DNA of 64,000 bases. It comes from Phoronis australis. Lineage: Eukaryota > Phoronida > Phoronidae. The notes under the pieces are model-generated. The model was not told the DNA's origin. It did no database searches and saw only the letters and a program-made list of their open reading frames with translations. Positions within the stretch are counted from its first letter, which is position 1. Each line of letters begins with the position of its first letter. The position numbers and the translations under genes are program-made. The stretch covers positions 53,245 through 117,244 of the forward strand of contig NMRA01000818.1 in assembly GCA_002633005.1 (NCBI GenBank). The letters run 5' to 3'. Positions 1 through 9,022 of the stretch are shown here, piece after piece.

Positions 1-674
1 TACTTCGACCAAGCTTAGATTTGTCCGTCTGAAACGGAAAACGGTAGAATGTTTCAATACACAGTGGTAATAACTGCATTACTTTTAGCATTTGAAGGTG
101 GCTAATAAATGGCCACAAAAGCTCCATTTCAAGAACAATAGGCGTTAGAACTACGTGTCATCTGCGTAACCTTTATGCACACTATTGTGATGAACCAAAT
201 AGGGTCTGGTCAAAAACGAAATTGCATTAACATGATTTATTGGGAAACTGCGACGGTGGTTACCTCCACTATGGAGCCGGGTCCTCCAATCTGCCGCTGA
301 TTCCTTACAAAGTGCTCCGTGCACACGTCCCTTATGAAATTATTCCAGTCAACAAGGGTCCTACTGCTCCGGATGGAAAGCTCGTCTCGTATTTGAGCCA
401 TGGTGAAGGTGTCCATGGCCCAAAAGTAGATAAACTGTATAAGTTTGTCGAGTCCCAAGTTTGACTCTGCGAAGAAACTTCCATCTCGGATGGCCAGCGA
501 AGTTTTACATGGGCTGCACCGCCATACGAAGCTGTCCTTTCGAGCAGGGGCTTCGCTCCATGTCATACCTTGATTGCACCGGTTACAGTTCTTATTTGCT
601 GACAGTAATTGATTGTTCTGAAGGAAAGTCACTGTGTCCTCCAAAGTGCGAAGTCTAAAGTCTTGTAATTTCAT
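1..674 (-). CDS. Merlin/ISXO2-like DDE transposase, two exons, 3-prime end beyond window
   Basis: Exon 1 runs from the ATG at 674 down to 264. It encodes about 137 residues: a CxxC...CxxC zinc-ribbon-like region (CNRCNQGMTW, then RCSPC), the segment IRDGSFFAESNLGLDKLIQF, and the family signature IGGPGSIVE just before the first catalytic Asp. Reading on in frame soon reaches a stop, but a GT donor lies exactly after GTG GAG (263-262), and a pyrimidine-rich acceptor ends at 29-30. Splicing in phase 0 gives ...IVE-TDKSKLGRS, which lines up with the DES/K motif of Merlin/IS1595 transposases and restores the first Asp. The intron would be 235 bp. Exon 2 continues off the window, so the remaining catalytic residues are unseen. 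Upstream lies a scrap of recombinase-like intron DNA. It could be an autonomous Merlin transposon or a domesticated gene; terminal repeats are not visible here. Confidence 0.8.
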
Positions 675-750
675 TATTTCTTAATTTATTTTTTGAGAGA
701 TATTTGTGACATGACTGAGAAAATGTTACTGTCAAATTAATGACTTGCGT
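675..750 (-). repeat. Intron fragment of the Crypton-like gene family
   Basis: These bases match the intron and exon border found in the larger copies (for example around 21840-21915 and 2950-3003), including the gacttgcgtct donor side. The fragment is abruptly joined to R2 coding DNA at 751. It shows that R2 and recombinase-like DNA recombined here and were not cleanly inserted. Confidence 0.65.
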
Positions 751-1746
751 CTGGAGTACAGTGTACTTCTCAACCTTCTTTCTGTAAGCAGATCGAAGGG
801 ATTCATACGAATCATCCCACACAATGGTTGGATCTATGACAAGAGCGTGGCGTTGGTGGTTAACGGCCACAATGTCTGGTACTAGCGTTGACTCCTGTCC
901 GTTGTCGTTCAGAACTGTGATGTGGGGTTCCACCTGGTAATGCATCACCTTAGATTTGAGGAATTGCACCACCCTCCATACAATTCTGTTCTTCCGACCT
1001 ATTCTGTTGGCTTTGACAGTGACACGCCCCAAGAATGTGACCCAGTGTCTCAACTGTCCTATGACAGCGTCGACACCAGGAATCCCAGTTCGGTCGGCCT
1101 CTGTTAATCGCCTCGCATGTCGGATACGTGTTAGATCTTGTTCTGAACGCACCGATAACTTCACCTTCACTGAAAAACGAATAGCCGCAAAGCCATTTGT
1201 TACTCTCCGGGCCGAAGAGGTCGGCCCCCTTGCTCTGACAGCCCAATGCTGTCCACTTCTTCAGTTCAGATGATCGCCAGTTCCTACCAAGCCTGTCATC
1301 GCCATTAGCATATTTACCTTCAAGATCCTTCACCTTCTCGGAAAGCTTAGTCCGAAGACAAACAGCCACCGATAACGGATCAGTTTCTTTCAGGAGCGCA
1401 CGGTATCTTCCGAGGATCAAAAGAGGGACCTGGTAGCCGAAGCACTATAAGCCGAGCCCTCCTCTCTTCTTTGAAATGTAGAAGAAGGAATTGTTGATGC
1501 TATCGCTCAACTTCAGCCATGTCCTAACCCAGAACTGTACTTCTTTGTCTAGCTCACTGAGGACACCAACCGCAGTATGACCCGTGCTAAGCTGGTGGAA
1601 TAACTTAAGGCAGACATAGTCTGTCAAGATGGTCACACGTTGAGTGGGCTTAAGTCCTCGAAATGAATGCAAGTTGTTACCATGACGCCGAAGGCACTCA
1701 ATAGGATTGCTCACCACAGTTCCTCTCCATGGATCGAATCTGCTCC
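751..1746 (-). pseudogene. R2-like retrotransposon, C-terminal half (RT thumb to endonuclease), broken (unit 0)
   Basis: Read on the minus strand this matches the region after the RT active site in the full copies at 17386 and 24303: the thumb and linker (RHGNNLHSFRGLKPTQRVTI), the CCHC knuckle (CRRCHRTVETLGHILGACH) and the restriction-like endonuclease (PDIVAVNHQRHALVIDPTIV, then KKVEKY). The frame is broken at least twice: pieces lie in three frames at 1717-1445, 1420-950 and 1170-655. At 1741-1746 the R2 sequence switches, within TGCTCC, into an exon of the recombinase-like gene. At 751 it switches into that gene's intron. Both ends are therefore rearrangement junctions, not element termini. 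It cannot encode a working protein. Confidence 0.85.
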
Positions 1747-4700
1747 GTTTTTGTGCGACACAAAAACGTAGCTACCCTCGCTATTTAAGTGTCGTGTACA
1801 GTCTATAAAATTCAACTGCTCTTCATGAACCTCAACAGGAACAAAGATTGTTGATTTCAGACCTGCGGCTGCCGTTTTATGATGGGATAACTGGAAAAAA
1901 GAATACTATTGAGTTCATTTTGCGCATTTTGCTAAAGTCATACATTCACTGAAATCAGAGTAAAAATATTATATGTTATTGAGTTTAAGTTTCACAACCA
2001 CTAATGTTATGCATTCTCTGAAGGTAGAGTAAAATTATTGCAACAGGTTTCTTCTCAAATACAACTGATAGCATGATTAGCATGGATTTAGGCCTCTTGT
2101 ACTGGCCCTCATTTCGTCGACTACGAGAAAAAACACGTGGTACTTGTATTGATGGCCCACTATGTGACTTGTAGCATTTTGAACACTCTCTATCTCTAGG
2201 TTTGTAATATCGCCTGCTCTTTTGGCATTGGTGACTTGCAAGAAGAGACGGAGAGCATTCCTTCTGTGCACGAGGTTGTGGGAGTTGCGGTGGTCGGAAT
2301 GATAACGGCTATTGATGTACATCTTTACTTGCCATCGTTGGACACCTTGGGGCAGGGAGATTAGGTCGCTGAAAAAGTGATGACGTTTAGTACATGCATC
2401 ATCATTTCAGATGACTAAATTGCCATGCAAAGACCATTTTGTCACTGAGTAAGGTCTATGGCTGAACAGTCGGCATCTGGCCTTTTTGCGACTCTACAAA
2501 GCGTTCAAAGTAAATTTTTGATTCATAGCCTTCAAAAGCTTAGTTATTTAGCAAATGGAAAAAAATCAACTGTAAAATTTCATAGGAAACTATAATTTAT
2601 AGGACACTGTTTCATGTGAAACTGGTCTTACCTTTTCATTTTCTCGGTCTGTACATCCTTTGTTAGACTGACAGCGCAGTTTTTGATATAGCCATATATT
2701 CCTTTTATGTCGCCAACTCTTACATTGAGATGGCGCAGCCACCGGGGACTGTTCTAAGAAAATTCTAAGAACTTTTGGGTGTAGTGTAGATAAATCTTGA
2801 TGGTTTCTGAGCTAAAATACAAAAGGTTTATCAGGGTGTAAAATTCAAATTAGGATTCACTGTCTGAACCTTCATTACCTGTTGCAGTTTATTATGTCAC
2901 CAAATGTAAAATAAACAGAACTATTGTTCATCAAGACTAAAACATAGCTTAACTTATTTGTGACTTGACTGAGAAAATTGTTTGGTAAATTTGATGACTT
3001 ACGTCTTTCCATTCTCTTGCATTATCTCAATTGTGGCTCCTGGTTTACCTATGGCGTCGAGGGCCATCAAACCCTCCTTCGAAAACTGCCGCACAATGGC
3101 GTTTATCCCGCTCCGGTGGGCGGCCATTGTCTTTTCTCCCCGTCTTTGCCCTAACGATCCACGGTTTTTTAAGTCGCCACTGAAAGAATCGACCAGTTTT
3201 TGATATCAAAGAAAGTACAACCTTTTGATCAACAGACTCAGTTATCAAATATTTTGAATGTTGTCATTGATGTTTGATATAAGGTTTAATCATTGGCTGT
3301 CTGGATGGTTAAACATAAGCCGTTAGGTTGTCAACTACTCACACGTAGTCCTCCAAGACTTTCGAAAAACTGTCCATTTCCATGGTCACGGGGGCCAGCA
3401 CAGCTCTCTTGAGCATGTTCGTATATTCCGGTGTCCCCTTTTTCAAGCCATGCTTGGCTTGAAGGTGCTGATCCACTCTGGTTGTTACCGTTGTGCAACC
3501 AGCAAAAGGACACACATGCCTTTTGGTGCTCGACTTTGGTAGCTTTTTTTGGTATACACTACCATGGACAGCTTCGACGTGGCGCTTTAGGTTCACGACC
3601 ATTGCGCCACACTCCTGGCACTGCCTTTGTTTTCTTTTTGTTTTTTTGTCAGGCACAGGTTCCTTTAAAAGAAATGAAATACATCGTGATTAAATTTCTT
3701 ACTCTGAAATTTTTGTGACCATTCACAAATTCTTGTCAATGTCTTAACATGCATGGCTTTCACTTAAAGGCGTCCTGAAATGTTATGTTTTAACAAATTT
3801 TTACTTTTTGTATGGCTTTAGTTTTAACTTACTGGTTCAGATTCAGACGATGGAAAGTCTGTTGGTTGTGAAGATAGCTGCAAACAGAAAAGCATTTAAT
3901 TTGGTGAGAGCCAGTTTAGTACAACTTCATATGTCGTGTTACATTTGTATGACATTTTAGTAACTTTAAACGTAACTTTTCGTAGTCTGAAATGTAACAT
4001 TTCAAGTATTATTGTATTGAAGGGAGGTAGCTTTTTCGTAAAGTGTTAATTTGATCCAGATGATATGTTTCACTAAATCCAAATGATTCTGAGAAAAGAC
4101 TGACTGCTTTACAAATATTTCCATCAATGGTTTCATTAATAAGGCTTTTTTTCAAGAATAGACATCAAAGATTAAAAAAAAGGATTAGGTTGAGATCAAT
4201 AAATTGTTTCTGTTTTTCGTTGTAATATCGGTGATATGTCTTTGAATTTTACTAATGAACCCCATCTCAACTTTTTCATTTCTTTCTTACCTCATTTGAG
4301 TCTGGGGTGTATTCATCGCCTGACGAGCAAATTTCGGGGCTTGATGGGCACCACTAGAATTTAAAGAGATGTGGTTCTTCAAAAATGTCTAAACCAACTT
4401 GCAATGTTTTTAGTTTGCACAATAAACACACTTACATAGATGTTATGTCTAATATTAAAACTTGCATTTAATTTGGAATGTGTCAACTATAATTGATGTC
4501 TGGTTTAGACATGGCCGTGGTATATGGGACTCAGAATCACAAATAAAAATTAGTTGTAAGGACTACATAAATTGTGTTTGATAATTTCGATGATATATCT
4601 GTGTGTTGAGTTACACTGAGACGGCATAATGAGATTCAACAAGCTGAAAACCATACATTTTGAATGACTGGTTTCAAAGCCAGAGGAGACAGGATACTTG

Positions 4701-4770
4701 GTCCAGCAGCAGGTGATGGCTCGTTGACTGGAGGGTCCTCACTGTGTGGCTATAATGAAAACACAATATA
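1747..4770 (-). pseudogene. C2H2 finger + tyrosine-recombinase-like (Crypton-like) gene, copy A, truncated
   Basis: This is the best-preserved copy of a family seen about ten times here. Minus-strand exons with GT..AG borders: 4657-4749 (PHSEDPPVNEPSPAAG), 4291-4353 (acidic, DEYTPDSNE), 3833-3877, 3343-3662, 3003-3179, 2632-2811, 2137-2368 and 1890-1747 (cut off). Exon 3343-3662 carries C2H2-type motifs: CQECGAMVVNLKRHVEAVH, then CPFAGC...HLQAKH. Exon 2137-2368 contains ALRLFLQVTNAKRAGDITNL, which resembles box I of tyrosine recombinases (the TGLRxSEL region with the first catalytic Arg). The last exon has NSEGSYVFVSHKNG, like the region following box I in Cryptons and phage integrases. The catalytic H-x-x-R and Tyr lie beyond the truncation. 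A stop falls in exon 2632-2811 where copy I has Pro-Gly. R2 fragments abut both ends. A host gene family with a captured recombinase is as possible as a transposon. Confidence 0.65.
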
Positions 4771-5728
4771 TGTTAGACTGACTTCCTAGCAGCGCCCCCT
4801 TTCTGAAGACAAGCCAGCGTATGCTCGGTTCGCTTCCTCTCCACATCAGCCCTTGCTCTAGCTATTGTCCCCTCATTACGGAGAATAGGGTGCCTGTGCC
4901 GTTCATGTTGGCTAAGGCCAGTCCTAGAAGGACAAGAGAAGGGGTATGCGGAGCACTTGAATCGTCCTGGAATTGCTAGATTGTCAATCGGTCCTTTGCA
5001 CTTTGCGTAGAGACAAGGATAGTCAATTTTGCATTTGCCGCATTTACTCTGTGTTACTATGGCGTATCCTCAAATGTTTGTGTAGTGGCATGGGGCTCAA
5101 GAAAAATTCTAAGCACTGAGGGCAATCGAATCTATTGCCAGGATACATGGCTGTACTGCCGCCAGAAACCACCTGATTACCAAGAGGGTCCTCGACAAGA
5201 TCCACATCCTCCCCTCCATTTAGGGGCACTACGTTAAGAGGGCCCTCAGCGGGTGTTTCTTGGACTCTCCCTGCCAAATGACGGGAATCGGTGACGTGCT
5301 CTGCTGATGCTTCGGTTACACTTGATGTAGAGGGTACCACACTGGTATCACGCGTAGCTCGCACTTGAGAGGCCCCAGATGAGTTGGACCACTCATCGGT
5401 AATACAAAGTAGAGAGTTTGAACCTTATGGCACCAACTGTACTCTCATCAACAGTTAGTGTTGCACCACATGCAGAGTTACCACAGTCCCCATGGGAAGG
5501 ACATGAGGTTGCCAATGACCATGGATTTTGATGGCTTACGCCAGTTCCAAAACTGGAGTGCTCAGCTATACACTCCCACGGGTTTGCCAGTTCAGTCTGA
5601 GGTTCCTGAACATAGCCAGGGAGTTCTCGGCTATTCTCCCTCACCCCACCTTGAGACGGCCCCCGATGTGTAACAAGGGTCGTCAGGCGCCTGGGTTCCC
5701 CATTGTTTATGTTAATATTCTTGTCCAT
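4771..5728 (-). pseudogene. R2-like retrotransposon, N-terminal part (zinc fingers to start of Myb), unit 0
   Basis: The ATG at 5728 begins MDKNININNGEPRRLTTLV, matching the N-termini of the other copies. The first C2H2 finger (CPQCLEFFLSPMPLHKHLRI) is intact, but the second has small deletions around 5041-5010 that shift the frame. The third finger keeps TGT at the codon that is TGA in units 1-3 (near 4931), so this copy predates that mutation or escaped it. At 4771 the R2 sequence ends just inside the Myb region and is joined to the recombinase-like gene upstream of its exon 4657-4749. Broken; no full protein. Confidence 0.8.
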
Positions 5729-6341
5729 GGCAGTCGGTTGTAGGTTAAGTTAACGTCTAAACCTAAGGAAAGACGGCCCCTTGTCTAAGACATTCCGTTA
5801 TTGGATATGCCGTCGACAAGCAGCGTTGTGGTTTGGCTCCTTAGCAAAGTATCACGTCCACTATATTCCTGTCGGGCAGATCAATAACTATAACCGACTA
5901 TCTAAAGTAGTCAGTTATAACAGAATATACAGTACACGGGTCACCTACCCAACTCTTGCCACAAGGAGGCGACCAAATACCACCATTAAGAGAGTCATAG
6001 ATACTATTGCTCTCCGGTGACTACTCCTTCACATCATTCTAATGGGCAAGTCTTCCAACAGTATCTTTGGCATCAATGCTACAGAATATAGAGGCACCCT
6101 GAGTTTTCTCCATGGAAATGGGGGCTAAGACAGCCGTCTGTGCTTGGTTGTCTCTTCGTTAGGAAATGTTGGTTTCAACCTTTGGTCAAACAGCAAATGG
6201 ACTTGTGCGCCATTTGTTATTACTTTTTGGTGTCTCTCTGGTGTGTGGACAATAGTACAGCCACACATCGACAGGTTCCTCATTGTTATGTTTCTTGGCA
6301 TTATTCATGACAGTAAAGGTTTAGGTTAAGTTAACGTCTAA
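5729..6341 (-). repeat. R2 5-prime leader (unit 0) bounded by a 20-bp direct repeat
   Basis: About 600 bp upstream of the R2 ATG, conserved in all units. The sequence taggttaagttaacgtctaa occurs at 5741-5760 and again at 6322-6341. Immediately beyond the outer copy the sequence becomes intron DNA of the recombinase-like gene, so the outer repeat marks the 5-prime boundary of the R2 segment. No coding capacity is seen. It may hold the element's internal promoter; this is inference. Confidence 0.6.
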
Positions 6342-7413
6342 GGCTGGTCTGTCTCAAGCTTCATTGCCTGTTTAAGTTAATGATGTCGCGGAATGTAAAA
6401 TAAATTGCATTATTTTTCCACCAAGACTAAATTCTTTTTTAATTTATTTTTTGAGAGATATTTGTGTCTTGACTGAGAAAATGTTACTCTTAAATTAATG
6501 ACTTTCATCTCCATTTTCTTGAATCACGATACTATTCTTTCACCAAGAGCAAAATATTGCTTAATTTGTTTTTCATGGCATTTGTGACTCACGTGATTGA
6601 GAAAATGTCATGGCCAATTTTATAAACTGTCGCATGATCGTTTTAATACTACTGCAATGTGCAGCCATTGCCTGTTCACCGCATTTTTGTCTTGATGATT
6701 CATGTCCTCAAGGTCACCACTGAAAGTATGATGTACTTCTTGATATCAAAGAAAGAAGATCACATTTTGATCAATATTCTCTGGTCCCAAGTTTTGTGAA
6801 TGTTGTCATAGATGGCTTTTCTGATGAAAAATTTCGTTATTTGCTGTCTAAGTGGTGTTGAACCCATCTCCATGGAAACGGGTTAGCACTGCTCTCTTTA
6901 AGACATCAAAGTACTCAATTGTCCGTTTCTCTAGAGCATGCTTGGATTGTAGATGTTGGTCCATCCTCATAGGAACAGTGGTACAACTGGTAAAGCCTAA
7001 TCGTCATAGTCTTCTTCGGTTATGCTTAGTGTTAATTGTTAGCTCAATCATGCTCTTCTCCTTTCAGATTTAGTCTTAGATGGCCTCTTTGGAATGTTGC
7101 ACAAGAATGGATATGGCATTGTCTTGTTCCATCAGGCTTAGGTCTTGGTTTTTAGCTCGGTCTTCACGGTCTTGTTCCATCAGGCTTAGTGATAATTTTC
7201 AGCTAATTCATTATTGTCTTTTCCAGTCACAATTAGTCTTGCAGTTTCATAGTGCTATTGCCTCCGTGCTCTTCTCATGATTTACTGTAGGAAAAGGTGT
7301 TTGCCTTAAGAAAAAACAACAAAAGCTTCGGGAGGGAATCTCCAAGTAACTGCGTGTGTATGCCAGCCATGCAGAATGATGTTGGCCTAAAAGAATTGGG
7401 CAGGGGTTCCCAC

Positions 7414-7686
7414 TTAGTCTGTCAAGATGGTCACATGTTGAGTGGGCTTAAGCCCTCGAAATGAATGCAAGTTGTTACCATGACGCCGAAGGCACTCAAT
7501 AGGATTGCTCACCACAGTTCCTCTCCATGGATCGAATCTGCTCCCGAGATATTTCGCAGATTCACCCGGCACCACCCAAGGTATGTCCTCCCCATTCAGA
7601 ACGAACGGGGCGCACGAATCGTCAATGAAGGAACGCGGAGTTGATTTCAAAATGAAGCCAACACTCTTCCGCACATTCAACTTCAT
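7414..7686 (-). pseudogene. Nested R2 RT fragment inside copy B
   Basis: About 270 bp of R2 coding DNA covering the segment from MKLNVRKSVGF (RT motif D) through the KYLGSRFDPWRG region to the TILTD stretch. The same fragment with the same two end points occurs at 16118-16392 and 23071-23345. One ancestral rearrangement therefore preceded amplification of the units. Confidence 0.8.
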
Positions 7687-8582
7687 TCAAAATTTAGTCG
7701 TAAGGACTACATAAATTGTGTTTGATAGTTTCGATGATATACATCTGTGTGTTTAGTTATACTGAGACGGCATAATGAGATTCAACAAGCTGAAAATCAT
7801 GCATTTTGAACGACTGGTTTCCAAGCTAGAGGAGACAGGATACTTAGTCCAGCGGCAGGTGATGGCTCGTTGACTGGAGGGTCTTCACTGTGTGGCTAAA
7901 ATGAAAACACAATATATGCTAGCCATGTAATTACAGAGAACCTCACAACTCGGTGAAGCACAAAATAGTGACCGTTGGACACTTGATTTTGCTTTTATAA
8001 TTGTAGGCAAATTACTATAGCAACTAATCTTTCTTACTCAATTAGGAGAAAGGGAGTGATGTAACGTAGAAGTTCTAATCTATCCACATTACCTGGCTGG
8101 ACTCTTCAAAAGTGGTGTCCACTACTAGCAACCATTGGTCGGTGTCATAGCTGTCAATATGCGGCTGAAATGATTAAATGGTTTGCTAGTTATTAAATAG
8201 TGCGCTGGCAGGCTTGTCCAAATCATGTATTCTTAAACACCATCCTGTTGTTAATGAATGCCCCTTGATTTTGGATATAGTGATCTTAGAGCGAAACTTT
8301 TTTTGCTGAAAGCAATGTCAAAAATCTTAAATGTGCAACTTACCACATTTGTCAAGTCCTTGTCCAAATACTCTGTATCTTCCTCTCTGAATTCATAGAC
8401 ATCCACGTCTGCATTCTAAAATACGTTCTCACTTTTCAGTTACTCTAGAGTGAAACATTGTTTATTGTAATACCAAATGGAAATCTTAATATCCAGGTTT
8501 GGCCGTCATGTTTCCTCGATTATGTTACCTAAATTTGAAACAGATTTGGCCCGTTCAACTTGATGATCACAAAGTTAAGAAA

Positions 8583-8670
8583 CCAATTGAACTGCACTCA
8601 TTTAAACAGCCAATTGGACTGCACTCGTTTATTAAACCAGTTGACGAAGATTTTCTTACTCTCCCCTCTT
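8583..8670. repeat. 27-bp tandem repeat, short version
   Basis: Two and a part units built on ccaattgnactgcactcrtt, the shorter form of the three-unit arrays at 17286-17373 and 24234-24321. It lies between the R2 3-prime side and the first visible exons of the recombinase-like copy. Confidence 0.55.
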
Positions 8671-8708
8671 TCCTGTGCTTTGTGGGATAAGGAGCCCCCC
8701 ATCGCTAG

Positions 8709-9022
8709 TTCTTCTCTGTTTCAGTTCTAAAAATAAAAAACAAAATGCATAGCAAACCTCACAGATACAGACAAAATGCAAATTCGAAAATACCAAATAC
8801 GAAAACACCATGAAAAATACCTCAATACTGCCGCTCCCTGGCTCTCCTCACTGACGCCAAATATGCACTGCCACAATGTAAGTAAATCGAGTCGGCGCAC
8901 AACACTTATACTGAAATGAGGGTCAGGTCATATGCAAATTACATTCAGTCCCATTCAGTCATGAATATACACGTGACCATGAGCCACCTGGAGCAAACAA
9001 ACGTGAAGAATCTTACAGCTAG
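8709..9022. other. 314-bp segment present only in unit 1, bounded by GCTAG
   Basis: Units 2 and 3 read straight through atcgctaggttgcacc. In unit 1 the GCTAG is duplicated (8704-8708 and 9018-9022) with about 309 bp between. It is either an insertion with a 5-bp target duplication, or the remains of the original R2 3-prime UTR that was deleted between short repeats in units 2 and 3. In the second case R2 would continue past WCNLA for about 24 codons to a stop. I cannot decide between these. Confidence 0.5.

Larger units (their letters stand above)
6342..8704 (-). pseudogene. Decayed Crypton-like gene, copy B, with nested R2 RT fragment
   Basis: Upstream exons not present in copy A survive here, read on minus: 8344-8415 (NADVDVYEFREEDTEYLDK, 24 codons, AG/GT borders), 8093-8164 (PHIDSYDTDQWLL..., 24 codons, AG/GT borders) and a 7810-7905 exon matching PHSEDPPVNEPSPAAG of copy A. 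Downstream, the zinc-finger exon is a relic around 6850-7000 and the exon homologous to 3003-3179 is a relic around 6500-6740, both full of indels. A coding-like but interrupted stretch at 7080-7260 holds repeated LSLMEQD-type motifs. An R2 RT fragment sits at 7414-7686. Recombinase-domain exons are absent because the copy ends in an intron at the R2 leader. Not functional. Confidence 0.65.
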
